From NCBI GenBank assembly GCA_015231865.1, contig JADGAU010000006.1, positions 1 to 47,552 of the forward strand: a stretch of 47,552 nucleotides of DNA. Direction: 5' to 3'. Positions 19,264-28,481 of this stretch are shown in pieces (the first letter of the stretch is position 1; each line of letters opens with the position of its first letter). Under the pieces are notes generated by a model. That model ran no database searches. It was not told the DNA's origin and saw only the letters and a list, made by a program, of their open reading frames with translations. Source of the DNA: Gammaproteobacteria bacterium. GTDB taxonomy: Bacteria; Pseudomonadota; Gammaproteobacteria; GRL18. Both the position numbers and the translations under genes were made by a program.

Positions 19264-19333
19264 AAAAACTAAAAACTAAAAACTAAAAACTAAAAACTAA
19301 AAACTAAAAACTAAAAACTAAAAACTAAAAACT
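19264..19333. repeat. Heptamer array, AAAAACT x10, just before aroC
   Basis: Ten perfect tandem copies of AAAAACT (cyclically AACTAAA) occupy 70 bp; an eleventh unit is changed to AAAAATA. The array ends 8 bp before the AAGGA ribosome site of aroC, so it would form the unstructured leader of that gene. Perfect copy identity suggests recent expansion by slippage; copy number is likely to vary between cells or strains. Confidence 0.95.
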
Positions 19334-19351
19334 AAAAATAAAGGACCACGG

Positions 19352-20452
19352 ATGTCAGGAAATACTTTTGGTAAATTATTTACAGTCACTTCTTTTGGTG
19401 AAAGCCATGGTAAAGCAATAGGCTGTATTGTTGATGGTTGTCCTCCAGGCGTGGAATTGAGTGAAACTGATTTACAGGATGATCTTGATAGAAGAAAACC
19501 GGGAACATCCAGGCACACAACTCAGCGTCGTGAAGATGATGTTGTTGAAATATTATCAGGTATTTTCGAAGGTAAGACGACCGGTACGCCTATATCATTG
19601 CTTATAAAAAATACCGATCAACGCTCAAAAGATTATTCCAATATTAAGGATACCTTCAGACCAGGACATGCCGATTATACCTATCAGCAAAAATATGGAT
19701 TTAGAGATTATCGTGGCGGTGGCCGTTCTTCAGCCAGAGAAACAGCCAGTCGTGTGGCCGCCGGCGGGGTGGCCAAAAAAGTTTTAAAAGACTTTTATGG
19801 TATTGAAATTAAAGGCTATTTATCTCAATTAGGCCCTATAAAAACGGCTCATCATGAAGATAAAAACTTTGATTGGGATGAAATTTATAATAATGCTTTC
19901 TTTTGCCCTGATAAAAGTAAAATATCAGAATTAGAATCCTATATGGATGCTTTAAGAAAAGAAGGTAATTCTATTGGTGCTAAGGTCACTGTGGTTGCTA
20001 AAAATGTTCCCCCCGGTCTTGGTGAACCCATCTTTGATCGTTTTGATGCCGATATTGCTCATGCATTGATGAGTATTAATGCTGTTAAAGGCGTTGAAAT
20101 AGGAGCAGGCTTTGATTGTATAGAACAAAAAGGTACAGAGCACCGTGACTTAATGACACCAGATGGCTTCTTATCGAATCATGCAGGTGGAGTTTTAGGC
20201 GGGATTTCTTCTGGACAGGATATTGTGGCTAGTATTGCAATGAAACCGACATCCAGTTTGCGATTGCCAGGTCAAAGTATTGATATTCATGGTAAGCCCA
20301 TTGAGGTTGTAACTCAGGGGCGACATGACCCGTGTGTAGGTATACGGGCAACACCTATTGCTGAAGCGATGTTGGCGATTACTCTATTGGATCATATGAT
20401 GCGTCACTATGCACAAAATAACCGGGTCGAATCGAAAACACCGGTTATTTAA
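19352..20452 (+). CDS. aroC: Chorismate synthase
   Basis: This 366-residue enzyme makes chorismate from 5-enolpyruvylshikimate 3-phosphate using reduced FMN, the last step of the shikimate pathway. Family signatures are [18 protein letters not shown] near the start, [20 protein letters not shown], the basic stretch [20 protein letters not shown], and [18 protein letters not shown] near the end. Length matches E. coli AroC (361). The ATG has a clean AAGGA ribosome site. The leader is the AAAAACT heptamer array, which may affect expression. It converges on ahpF, 21 bp away, without a clear terminator. Confidence 0.97.
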   Translation: MSGNTFGKLFTVTSFGESHGKAIGCIVDGCPPGVELSETDLQDDLDRRKPGTSRHTTQRREDDVVEILSGIFEGKTTGTPISLLIKNTDQRSKDYSNIKDTFRPGHADYTYQQKYGFRDYRGGGRSSARETASRVAAGGVAKKVLKDFYGIEIKGYLSQLGPIKTAHHEDKNFDWDEIYNNAFFCPDKSKISELESYMDALRKEGNSIGAKVTVVAKNVPPGLGEPIFDRFDADIAHALMSINAVKGVEIGAGFDCIEQKGTEHRDLMTPDGFLSNHAGGVLGGISSGQDIVASIAMKPTSSLRLPGQSIDIHGKPIEVVTQGRHDPCVGIRATPIAEAMLAITLLDHMMRHYAQNNRVESKTPVI

Positions 20453-20473
20453 AAAATGGTGACATCAAGTAAA

Positions 20474-22027
20474 TTAATTTGTTAATAAATACTCAAATGC
20501 TGATAGTGATGCTTTGGCACCTTCTCCCATCGCAATCACAATTTGCTTATAAGGAACTGTTGTGACATCGCCACAAGCAAAAATTCCTGGCGAAGATGTT
20601 TTTCCTTTTTCATCAATAATGATTTCACCATAGGAAGTTGTATCTACCAAATCCTTAACAAATTGACTATTGGGCACTAATCCAATTTGTACAAATACAC
20701 CGGATAATTTTTTCTGCATTATTTCGCCTGAATCTCTATCTTCATACTCGATGGCAGTGACTTTTTTGTCAGTTGCAATAATTTCTTTGCAGATAACATT
20801 TTTAATTATCGTAATATTATCCTTAGCTTTAGCTTGTTCAACTAAAACTTTATCTGCTTTTAGTTCTGGCATAAATTCAAATACTGTTACCGATTTAACA
20901 ATACCTGCTAAATCCAGAGCCGCTTCAATGCCAGAGTTACCACCTCCGATAACTGCGATATCTTTGCCTTTATAAAAAGGTCCGTCACAATGAGGGCAAT
21001 AGGCAACACCATTGCCAATATTCTCTTTTTCTCCAGGGATCCCCAGTTCCCTCCAGTGAGCACCAGTCGCAATAATCAGCGTCTTACTTGAAATAGTTTC
21101 ACCAGAAGATAATGTGATTGCTTTTATTTCATCATTCTGGATATTGGTTACCCGTAAATGTTCTTTTAAGGTAATATCATATTGATTCATGTGCTCACTC
21201 AATGCGCCGACTAATTCCGGACCGGTTGTCGAAGGCACAGAAATCAAATTTTCTATTCCCATGGTATCTTTAACCTGACCACCTAACCGCTCTGCAATTA
21301 AAGTAACTTGTAGTCCTTTACGTGCACTATAGATCGCGGCACTGACACCTGCAGGGCCACCACCAATAATGGTAACATCCTGCAAAGGTAAGCTTGATTC
21401 TGACTTAGTGCTGGTAACAATTGCATCATTGCTAAGAAGTTTATCAATTAATTGTCCGGCATCAACTTTACCATTGGCAAATAATTCGCCATTTAAATAA
21501 ACGCTGGGGACGCCTTGAATATCTTTTTCTTGAATTAATTCAGGAAATAACCCGCCATCAATCATTTCGCTTGAAATATTTGGATTTAAGAGTGCAAATT
21601 GATTTAAAGCCTGAACAACATCAGGGCAGTTATGACAGCTTAAACTGATGTAAACTTCAAAATGTAATGGAACTTCAATATTAGCTATTATGTCGACAAT
21701 ACTTTTATCGAGTTTTAAATCGGTTCCAGAAGCTTGTAGCATTGCTAATATCAGCGAATTAAATTCATGGCCGCCAGGTATTCCTGAAAATACAATGCCG
21801 GTTGCTGCTCCATCTGCTTCAAGCGTAAAGCTAATGGGACTTCTTAAAATTTCACTATTATCCTTTTCTTGTAATGATAATTTATCAGAAACATTGACAA
21901 TATCAGACAGAAAATTAATCAGTTCTTCTCGTTTTGAATGTTCGCCTGTTTGAACAACAAAACAAATATTCTTTTTCATCGATTGTGTATAGGTTTTTAA
22001 AGCTTGTTTAATTTCTGCAGTAATCAT
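20474..22027 (-). CDS. ahpF: Alkyl hydroperoxide reductase subunit F
   Basis: This 517-residue flavoprotein transfers electrons from NADH to AhpC. The N-terminal double-thioredoxin-fold part has its redox pair in SLSCHNCPD (C131, C134). The thioredoxin-reductase-like part has the FAD motif IIGGGPAGVSAA at 221-231, the second redox pair in AYCPHCDGPF (C344, C347), the NADH motif VIGGGNSGIEAALD and the final FAD motif GIFACGDVTTVPYKQI. Length matches E. coli AhpF (521). A strong AGGAGA ribosome site precedes it. It is second in the ahpC-ahpF operon, after a 68-bp gap with a perfect 12-bp hairpin that may lower its dose relative to ahpC. Confidence 0.97.
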   Translation of the reverse strand: MITAEIKQALKTYTQSMKKNICFVVQTGEHSKREELINFLSDIVNVSDKLSLQEKDNSEILRSPISFTLEADGAATGIVFSGIPGGHEFNSLILAMLQASGTDLKLDKSIVDIIANIEVPLHFEVYISLSCHNCPDVVQALNQFALLNPNISSEMIDGGLFPELIQEKDIQGVPSVYLNGELFANGKVDAGQLIDKLLSNDAIVTSTKSESSLPLQDVTIIGGGPAGVSAAIYSARKGLQVTLIAERLGGQVKDTMGIENLISVPSTTGPELVGALSEHMNQYDITLKEHLRVTNIQNDEIKAITLSSGETISSKTLIIATGAHWRELGIPGEKENIGNGVAYCPHCDGPFYKGKDIAVIGGGNSGIEAALDLAGIVKSVTVFEFMPELKADKVLVEQAKAKDNITIIKNVICKEIIATDKKVTAIEYEDRDSGEIMQKKLSGVFVQIGLVPNSQFVKDLVDTTSYGEIIIDEKGKTSSPGIFACGDVTTVPYKQIVIAMGEGAKASLSAFEYLLTN

Positions 22028-22047
22028 TGTTTGTCTCCTAATTAAAT

Positions 22048-22079
22048 ACTGCTCATATGGTGTGAATCATATGAGCAGT
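22048..22079 (-). promoter_or_regulatory. Perfect hairpin between ahpC and ahpF
   Basis: ACTGCTCATATG and CATATGAGCAGT form a perfect 12-bp stem around an 8-nt loop, between the ahpC stop (22096) and the ahpF ribosome site. No U-run follows in the direction of transcription, so it is more likely an mRNA-stabilising or processing structure, or a weak attenuator, than a full terminator. Confidence 0.7.
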
Positions 22080-22095
22080 GATGCTTAATATTTCC

Positions 22096-22659
22096 TTATA
22101 TCTTTCCAACTAAATCTAAAGAAGGTGCTAGAGTTTCTTCACCTTCTTTCCAGGCTGCAGGACAAACTTCACCCGGGTGAGAAGCGACATATTGTGCTGC
22201 TTTAACTTTTCTTAGTAGATCTTCAGCATCACGACCAATTCCTTCCGCAGTTATCTCCATCGCCTGTATAACGCCATCAGGATCAACCAGGAACGTTCCT
22301 CTATCAGCCAAACCTTGATCTTCACGCATAACATCAAAGTTTCTTGTGATTTCACCAGTTGGATCACCAACCATCGTGTATTGGATTTTTCCAATCGTAT
22401 CTGAAGAATCGTGCCATGCTTTGTGTGTAAAATGTGTGTCTGTTGAGACTGAATATATTTCAACACCGCGTGATTGGAATTCGTCATAATGATCTGCAAG
22501 GTCGCCTAACTCAGTAGGACAAACAAAGGTAAAATCAGCCGGATAAAAGAAGAAGATTGACCACTTACCTTGAAGGTCATCACTATTGATATCGACAAAC
22601 TCACCTTGTTTAAAAGCGCTTGCTGTGAAAGGTTTGATAGTTGTATTAATTAAAGCCAT
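22096..22659 (-). CDS. ahpC: Alkyl hydroperoxide reductase subunit C (peroxiredoxin)
   Basis: This 187-residue typical 2-Cys peroxiredoxin reduces hydrogen peroxide and organic hydroperoxides. The peroxidatic cysteine C47 is in [12 protein letters not shown] and the resolving cysteine C166 in [10 protein letters not shown], the same positions as in E. coli AhpC, whose length (187) it equals. The C-terminal SLDLVGKI is conserved. AhpF, encoded next, regenerates it. The ribosome site GGAG is clear. The gene is divergent from oxyR, so OxyR control is expected. Confidence 0.98.
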   Translation of the reverse strand: MALINTTIKPFTASAFKQGEFVDINSDDLQGKWSIFFFYPADFTFVCPTELGDLADHYDEFQSRGVEIYSVSTDTHFTHKAWHDSSDTIGKIQYTMVGDPTGEITRNFDVMREDQGLADRGTFLVDPDGVIQAMEITAEGIGRDAEDLLRKVKAAQYVASHPGEVCPAAWKEGEETLAPSLDLVGKI

Positions 22660-22761
22660 GTTATTTCTCCGTTTTGTTTTGATAAAATTTAATAATTAGT
22701 TCCTGTTGAACATGGGTATAGAATACAGTCGAAGAATAATTTGGTAAATTTGAAAGAATTG

Positions 22762-22789
22762 AATGTTATATTCGAAAAAATTGAACATT
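22762..22789. promoter_or_regulatory. Candidate regulator site in the ahpC/oxyR divergent region
   Basis: AATGTT and AACATT are inverted halves with centres 22 bp apart, in the 152-bp gap between the divergent ahpC and oxyR starts. They cover the place where the oxyR -35 would lie, fitting autorepression. The match to the classic OxyR consensus (ATAG/CTAT halves) is poor, so assignment to OxyR rests on position only. Confidence 0.35.
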
Positions 22790-22798
22790 AAACTGAGT

Positions 22799-22804
22799 TA
22801 TAAT
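22799..22804 (+). promoter_or_regulatory. -10 element of oxyR, implying a leaderless transcript
   Basis: A perfect TATAAT ends 7 bp before the oxyR ATG. Transcription would then start at or next to the ATG, and no ribosome site is visible upstream. The -35 is weak. Confidence 0.5.
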
Positions 22805-22811
22805 AAACAGC

Positions 22812-23714
22812 ATGATTACTTTAAAACAACTAACGTATACTTTGGCCTTAAGCCAAACATTGCACTTTAGAAAAGCGGCAGAAATGTGTTCCGTTTCGCA
22901 ATCCGCTTTTAGTTCTGCTTTATCCGAGATGGAAAAACAATTAGGTTTTCAGGTTTTTGAAAGAAATAACAAGAAGGTTCTGATAACCCCGTTAGGGCAG
23001 CAGGTAATTGACAAGGCAAAAGATATTAAGTTAAGGGTGGATGATCTTCATGCTTTGGCAGATAGTTTTAAAGAACCATTAATTTCACCACTTTCTATTG
23101 GGATCATCCCAACAATTAGCTCTTTTTTATTACCGATTGTTTTGCCCAACTTACAGCTAAAATATCCGAAACTACAAATGAACCTATATGAAGAACAATC
23201 AAATGTCCTGGTTGACAAGGTAAGGGAAGGAGATATTGATGTTGCTGTTTTAGCCTTACCATTTAGTATTGATGGTTTACTTAGTTTTAAGTTTTGGGAT
23301 GAAAATTTTTTCTGGGTTTGTCATAAAGATCATGCCTCCAGTCATAGTAAAGAGATTGTGGCCGGAGATTTAGATTTATCTGAACTTATGCTGCTAAGTG
23401 AGGGGCATTGTTTAAAAGATCATGCCCTGTCAGTTTGTCATTTAGATCGTTCTCCCAATCTTGGAATGAGTGCAACGAGTTTATCAACTTTAGTCCATTT
23501 AGTGGCTGGTAACTTAGGAACCACTTTAGTACCTGAAATGGCCATTCCTCAATTGGTTGATTTAAATAAAAATTTGAAGGCGATAAAACTAGCCGAAAAG
23601 GGGCCTCATCGCGAAATTGCATTTATTGTAAGACCTAACTACCCATTAATTAATAATATTGAATTGTTAATTAAGGTATTTAAAGAAAGTCTATCTAAGC
23701 AATTTAAGAAATAA
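22812..23714 (+). CDS. oxyR: Hydrogen peroxide-inducible LysR-type activator OxyR
   Basis: This 300-residue LysR regulator has an N-terminal helix-turn-helix (LTYTLALSQTLHFRKAAEMC, then SVSQSAFSSALSEMEKQLG) and a C-terminal sensor domain. The redox pair is conserved: C200 and C209 in GHCLKDHALSVC correspond to C199 and C208 of E. coli OxyR, so it should form the same peroxide-induced disulfide. Length (305 in E. coli) and divergent placement from ahpCF support the name. It probably activates ahpCF and represses itself. Confidence 0.95.
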   Translation: MITLKQLTYTLALSQTLHFRKAAEMCSVSQSAFSSALSEMEKQLGFQVFERNNKKVLITPLGQQVIDKAKDIKLRVDDLHALADSFKEPLISPLSIGIIPTISSFLLPIVLPNLQLKYPKLQMNLYEEQSNVLVDKVREGDIDVAVLALPFSIDGLLSFKFWDENFFWVCHKDHASSHSKEIVAGDLDLSELMLLSEGHCLKDHALSVCHLDRSPNLGMSATSLSTLVHLVAGNLGTTLVPEMAIPQLVDLNKNLKAIKLAEKGPHREIAFIVRPNYPLINNIELLIKVFKESLSKQFKK

Positions 23715-23720
23715 ACCATT

Positions 23721-23768
23721 AGAGCCTGTTGATCTTTCAGGGCAATAGATGAAAGATCAACAGGCCCT
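23721..23768. terminator. Long hairpin after oxyR
   Basis: AGAGCCTGTTGATCTTTCA and TGAAAGATCAACAGGCCCT form a 19-bp stem with one mismatch around a 10-nt loop, between oxyR and the convergent small gene. It may stop transcription from both sides. The outer part AGRGCCTG/CAGGCCCT repeats the core of the hairpin at 5056-5074. Confidence 0.55.
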
Positions 23769-23991
23769 AACAGCTGACTAGCAAATTAGGAAGAATTTTA
23801 TTACTTTCCTGCTCATATTCATCTATTAATTGTTGGTATGTGCTTTCAATTTCTTCTGAATTATCTAAAGTGGAAATTAAAGCTCGTATAAATAACTTTT
23901 GAGAATGCATTTGAGTTTGGAGATGATTGTTTAACACTTTTAAATGCTCTATTTCCTGGATTAATTCTTCGTTAGATTTGTTAGTAGTCAT
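23767..23991 (-). CDS. Small hypothetical coiled-coil protein
   Basis: This 74-residue protein has no family I recognise. It is soluble, acidic and helical: NEELIQEIEHLKVLNNHLQT reads as a leucine-zipper-like coiled coil with a 7-residue spacing of Ile and Leu, and a second helix (STYQQLIDEYEQESNK) follows. A cysteine is the last residue. It lies 48 bp downstream of the TonB-like gene on the same strand and may share its transcript. The codon pattern is like its neighbours and the reading frame is clean, so it is probably real. Confidence 0.6.
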   Translation of the reverse strand: MTTNKSNEELIQEIEHLKVLNNHLQTQMHSQKLFIRALISTLDNSEEIESTYQQLIDEYEQESNKILPNLLVSC

Positions 23992-24039
23992 TTTCTATAT
24001 TTTTTCTAATTATTTAGGTTGAAAGTTGAATTTGCGAAA

Positions 24040-24756
24040 TTATCTCAATTGAAACTGCATATAAAATGAAATTTCCATTGGAAAGTTAAGACTTTTTGGC
24101 GGTAAGGGTAAAGGTAAAGATTCATTAACTGCATTTTTACTGGCAACTAATAGAATAGTTTGTGCTTCGCTGGACTCTAGTTGAGATATTTTTCCATCAT
24201 TCAATAACTTAAACTGTACTTTTACATTGCCTTCAATATGACGTCTTCTGGCTATTTTAGGGTAATATTTATTTTGTTCAATAATGGCCATAATTTTATC
24301 TCGATATTGGTTAAGTATTTCATTTTCGTTATGACTATCGGATTTTTTTTTGCTTTCATGTAAATTTGATGTTTGGATGTTGTCCTTTGTTTGTTTCGGT
24401 ATAACAATGCCATTAGTTTCAAATGGTTTACTATTAGTTATTAATAATTGATTATTTGCAGTTTGAACTTCTTTGTTTGTTTGAACCCATGGATTAGAAA
24501 TAGCCTGCTTATTGAGGTTCTTTGTTTCAACTTGATTGCTTATTTTTTTTACAGGTTTAGCTAAAGCAACAGTTTTTACAGGCTGCTTTTTAATTTCTTG
24601 GCTTTGTTGTTGATGTTGTTGAAATTTGAGCTTAATATGTGTTGTATTGTCTTTTAAGTCATTTTCTTGTTTGGCTATTTTTACAGGGTGATACGTCATG
24701 ATTGTTGCGTGCACAACTATTGATAGCATCAATGTAATAAAAACAGGTCGAATCAT
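24040..24756 (-). CDS. TonB-like energy transducer protein
   Basis: This 238-residue protein has the three parts of TonB: an N-terminal membrane anchor (about residues 4-21, FITLMLSIVVHATIMTY), a long polar periplasmic linker rich in Lys, Gln and Asn (about 25-150), and a C-terminal TonB fold, with YRDKIMAIIEQNKYYPKIAR, then RRHIEGNVKVQFKLLNDGKI and the end PMEISFYMQFQLR. TonB proteins transmit proton-motive force to outer-membrane receptors such as the one at the start of the window. Unlike classical TonB the linker is not strongly proline-rich. exbB and exbD are not beside it, so its energy partner must be elsewhere. It is divergent from pyk. Confidence 0.85.
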   Translation of the reverse strand: MIRPVFITLMLSIVVHATIMTYHPVKIAKQENDLKDNTTHIKLKFQQHQQQSQEIKKQPVKTVALAKPVKKISNQVETKNLNKQAISNPWVQTNKEVQTANNQLLITNSKPFETNGIVIPKQTKDNIQTSNLHESKKKSDSHNENEILNQYRDKIMAIIEQNKYYPKIARRRHIEGNVKVQFKLLNDGKISQLESSEAQTILLVASKNAVNESLPLPLPPKSLNFPMEISFYMQFQLR

Positions 24757-24793
24757 TTTTTAGAGTAATCAACTGATAAGAAGTAGGCGTATT

Positions 24794-26257
24794 ATGCCTA
24801 AAACAAGTATGAGAAACAAAAATATATCTTCCCGTCGTACAAAAATTATTGCCACCATTGGTCCTTCCACTAGTTCGCTTGCTCGAATCAAATCTTTATT
24901 GACGCGTGGTGTAAATATTTTCCGAGTAAATTTTTCACATGGTGATTATGAAACTCACCGTGAGTCGATAGCTAATATCCGTCATGTGGCTAAAGAATTA
25001 AATACTTATACCGCTGTTTTAGCTGATTTGTGTGGACCGAAAATTCGCACGGGTACTTATGAGCCAGAAGAAATTATATTAGAAAATGGACAGCTTGTAA
25101 CGGTTACTACCAGAGATGTTATCGGTAACGAAGGTTTAATTCCATGCCAATATAAAAATCTTCATAAAGATATGGAACAAGGACAGCGTATTTTGCTTGA
25201 TGATGGCAAGATGGAGTTAAAAGTCATTGAGATACAGGGAAGAAATCTACTATGTGAGGTAGTATACGGAGGCGTGTTAAGTGCTCATAAAGGAATGAAC
25301 CTTCCTGATACCTCGGTATCAAGTGCTGCACTAACTGCAAAAGACAAGCAAGACTTAGTAGTCGCTATAGAATGTGATGTTGACTTTGTTGCCTTAAGTT
25401 TTGTTAGAAGTCAGAAAGATATTCAACTATTAATTAAAGAATTAGCTAAACATGATGTTTATATTCCAATTGTCGCGAAAATTGAAAGACCAGAAGCAAT
25501 TGAAAATATAGATGAAATATTAAAATCTGCCTATGGAATTATGATTGCAAGAGGGGATTTGGGTATTGAACTTGCGGCTGAAAAAATCCCTTTATTACAA
25601 AATACCTTGATTGATAAGGCCAGACTTGCTCATAAACCAGTGATTGTCGCAACACAGATGCTAGAGTCAATGATAACCAGCTCCAGGCCAACGCGTGCAG
25701 AAGTGAGTGATGTGGCCAGTGCAACCGTTAGAAGTGCTGATGCTTTAATGCTTTCAGGGGAAACTTCTGTGGGTAAGTATCCGCTGCAGGCAGTGGAGTA
25801 TATGGATAAAATTATTCGTGAAATTGAACAGAATGAGGAATGTCAGGCTAAGTCAAGAGAATTGCTGGATATTTCACTTCATGATGAAGATGTTTCATTA
25901 AGAGAAGCGATGTCCAGAGGCGCAATGGGACTGGCGAAAGATCTCGATTTACAGGCATTGGTGGTACCAACCAGTACCGGAAGAACTGCCAGAATTGTCT
26001 CATCGTATCGACCATCGACAATTATTATCGGTGTTAGTCATTACCAGTCAGTCTGTCGTAAGCTTTCTATTCATTGGGGAGTGGAAGTTATCCACATGAA
26101 CCCTTTAGACTTTCAGGACTGGAAAGGTTTACTGCATAATATTCAGGAAAACCACAACTTTTTTAATAAAAATGATAAAGTCTTAATGGTGGCAGGATTT
26201 GGGAAAAAAGACGCGATATCCGAACCGGTTTTAAAGTTACTATTCTGTGATCAATAA
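24794..26257 (+). CDS. pyk: Pyruvate kinase
   Basis: This 487-residue glycolytic enzyme makes ATP and pyruvate from phosphoenolpyruvate. Signatures are TKIIATIGPSTSSLARIKSL, NIFRVNFSHGDYETH, LADLCGPKIRTG, the metal and substrate region YIPIVAKIERPEAIENIDEI, GIMIARGDLGIEL, and ATQMLESMITSSRPTRAEVS. The C-terminal allosteric domain is complete (VPTSTGRTARIVSSYRPST). Length is near 470-480 for type I or II enzymes; I cannot say which isozyme it is. A short basic N-terminal extension (MPKTSMRNKNISSRR) precedes the usual start; a GTAGGCG ribosome-site-like stretch supports the 24794 ATG. Confidence 0.96.
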   Translation: MPKTSMRNKNISSRRTKIIATIGPSTSSLARIKSLLTRGVNIFRVNFSHGDYETHRESIANIRHVAKELNTYTAVLADLCGPKIRTGTYEPEEIILENGQLVTVTTRDVIGNEGLIPCQYKNLHKDMEQGQRILLDDGKMELKVIEIQGRNLLCEVVYGGVLSAHKGMNLPDTSVSSAALTAKDKQDLVVAIECDVDFVALSFVRSQKDIQLLIKELAKHDVYIPIVAKIERPEAIENIDEILKSAYGIMIARGDLGIELAAEKIPLLQNTLIDKARLAHKPVIVATQMLESMITSSRPTRAEVSDVASATVRSADALMLSGETSVGKYPLQAVEYMDKIIREIEQNEECQAKSRELLDISLHDEDVSLREAMSRGAMGLAKDLDLQALVVPTSTGRTARIVSSYRPSTIIIGVSHYQSVCRKLSIHWGVEVIHMNPLDFQDWKGLLHNIQENHNFFNKNDKVLMVAGFGKKDAISEPVLKLLFCDQ

Positions 26258-26298
26258 ATCAAATATAAGCGCTGTTTCAGGTATATAAATACAAGACT

Positions 26299-28446
26299 AT
26301 GCAAATTCAAAATCACGCCGATAATATATTTTCCTATGATAAATATTGGGCAGAATGCTATGGTACTGCCGAGGTATTGCCTCGCTCCAAATCTGAAATG
26401 GACGCTTTGGGTTGGGATAGTTGCGATGTCATTCTGATAACTGGTGATGCCTATATCGATCATCCGAGTTTTGGTATGGCTTTAATTGGGCGTTTATTGG
26501 AATCTCAAGGTTTTAGAGTCGGAATCATTGATCAGCCAGATTGGTCCAGCTGCGATGATTTTATGCGCTTGGGCCCACCTAATTTATTCATTGGTGTTAC
26601 TGCCGGCAATATGGATTCAATGATTAACCGTTATACAGCGGATAAAAAGATCAGACATGATGATGCTTATACGCCGGATGAAAGGCCCGATAAACGTCCT
26701 GATCGAGCGGTTAATGTTTATTCTCAACGCTGTCGGGAAGCGTTTAAAAATATTCCAATTATCATTGGTGGTATTGAAGCTAGTTTAAGACGAATCGCAC
26801 ATTATGATTATTGGAGTGACACTGTTAAGCGTTCTTTGCTTTTAGATGCTAAAGCAGACTTGCTGGTTTATGGTAATGGTGAAAGACAAATTACTGAAAT
26901 TGCGCATCGTTTATCCAGAGGTGAATCTATTGACAGGCTGGACAATATTCGAGGAACTGCTTTTGTGTTAAAATCAGTACCAAAAAACTGGATGGAAATG
27001 GATTCCAGTCGTGTCGATAATCCGGGCAAGGTCGATGCAATCATTTCTCCCTATGCTTCTGAACAGCAAAAATCCTGTTCACAAGATTCTAACCCTTCGT
27101 CTAATATAGAAGTCAATGTTACCAATATCTCTTATACTAGAAAAGATTGTTTGAGAAATAGAACGGTGATTCGATTGCCTGCTTATGAAAAAGTTAAAAC
27201 GAATCCCGTTTTATATGCTCATGCATCCAGAATTTTGCATTTAGAAACAAACCCTCATAATGCCAGAGCATTAGTGCAAAGACATGGCACACAAGAAGTC
27301 TGGTTAAATCCCCCGCCTTTGCCATTGTCGACAGAAGAAATGGATGCTGTTTTTGATCTTCCCTATAACCGTAAACCACATCCGGATTATCAAAATAAAA
27401 GAATCCCTGCCTATGATATGATTAAATTTTCAGTCAATATTATGCGTGGATGTTTTGGTGGCTGTACTTTTTGTTCGATTACTGAGCATGAAGGCAGAAT
27501 TATTCAAAACCGCTCAGAAACATCGATTTTGAATGAGATTGAAAATATCCGTGATAAAACGCCTGAATTTAAAGGCTATATATCAGATTTAGGTGGGCCC
27601 ACAGCCAATATGTATCGTTTGGCCTGTGAATCCAGAGAAATTGAATCTTCCTGTCGTCGCTTATCCTGTGTTTATCCATCTATTTGTAAGCACATGTCAA
27701 CTGACCATAAACCTTTGATCGAACTATATCAAAAAGCACGTGCTATCCAGGGTATTAAACGCGTTTTTATTGCATCCGGACTTCGTTATGATTTGGCCGT
27801 TAAGTCACCAGAATATATCAAAGAATTAGTTACTCATCATGTCGGCGGTTATTTAAAAATAGCGCCGGAACATACGGAAGAAGGGCCTCTTTCAAAGATG
27901 ATGAAACCGAATATGGACAGTTTCTATGAATTTAAACGTTTATTTGAAAAGGCCTCTGCTGAAGCAGGAAAAGAACAATATTTGATTCCTTATTTTATTT
28001 CTTCTCATCCGGGGACAAGCGATGAAGATATGGTGAATCTTGCTTTATGGCTGAAAAAAAATAAGCTGCGACTAGATCAAGTGCAAAATTTTTATCCTTC
28101 ACCGATGGCATTAGCAACGACAATGTATCATAGTGAAAGAAACCCTCTAAAAAAATTATCTTATAAAAGTGAACAAGTTAAGACAATTAAAGGAGAAACA
28201 AAGAGAAGGCTGCATAAGGCTTTGCTAAGGTATCATGATGAAAAAAACTGGCCCTTAATTATTAAAGCATTAAAGGAAATGAATAGAACAGATTTAATTG
28301 GTTCTGCTGACAATTGTTTAATACCGGATTTACAGAAAAAAAATAATAGGTACAATACAGTGAATAAAAATAATAAAACTTCAGCTAAAAGAAGACCTAA
28401 AATGCAAAATAAACGTAATTTTCATGCTAAAAACATGAAATTTTAA
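26299..28446 (+). CDS. YgiQ-family radical SAM protein
   Basis: This 715-residue protein has the radical SAM cluster motif CFGGCTFC (C385, C389, C392) embedded in [20 protein letters not shown], with [12 protein letters not shown] and [11 protein letters not shown] downstream as typical YgiQ blocks. The N-terminal part ([20 protein letters not shown], then [14 protein letters not shown]) is the family's conserved B12-binding-like domain. C-terminal residues beyond about 660 are basic and asparagine-rich. Length fits E. coli YgiQ (about 720-740). The reaction of this widespread family is not known to me. It lies between pyk and the Ser/Thr kinase, 36 bp upstream of the latter, so co-transcription is possible. 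Confidence 0.9.
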   Translation: MQIQNHADNIFSYDKYWAECYGTAEVLPRSKSEMDALGWDSCDVILITGDAYIDHPSFGMALIGRLLESQGFRVGIIDQPDWSSCDDFMRLGPPNLFIGVTAGNMDSMINRYTADKKIRHDDAYTPDERPDKRPDRAVNVYSQRCREAFKNIPIIIGGIEASLRRIAHYDYWSDTVKRSLLLDAKADLLVYGNGERQITEIAHRLSRGESIDRLDNIRGTAFVLKSVPKNWMEMDSSRVDNPGKVDAIISPYASEQQKSCSQDSNPSSNIEVNVTNISYTRKDCLRNRTVIRLPAYEKVKTNPVLYAHASRILHLETNPHNARALVQRHGTQEVWLNPPPLPLSTEEMDAVFDLPYNRKPHPDYQNKRIPAYDMIKFSVNIMRGCFGGCTFCSITEHEGRIIQNRSETSILNEIENIRDKTPEFKGYISDLGGPTANMYRLACESREIESSCRRLSCVYPSICKHMSTDHKPLIELYQKARAIQGIKRVFIASGLRYDLAVKSPEYIKELVTHHVGGYLKIAPEHTEEGPLSKMMKPNMDSFYEFKRLFEKASAEAGKEQYLIPYFISSHPGTSDEDMVNLALWLKKNKLRLDQVQNFYPSPMALATTMYHSERNPLKKLSYKSEQVKTIKGETKRRLHKALLRYHDEKNWPLIIKALKEMNRTDLIGSADNCLIPDLQKKNNRYNTVNKNNKTSAKRRPKMQNKRNFHAKNMKF

Positions 28447-28481
28447 AGCGATTAATATTAGAATCAGTTAAACTACTTGAT

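Noticed and set aside
19264-19333. Possible CRISPR array.
   Set aside because: The units are 7-nt perfect tandem copies without spacers and no cas genes are nearby; it is a simple tandem repeat.
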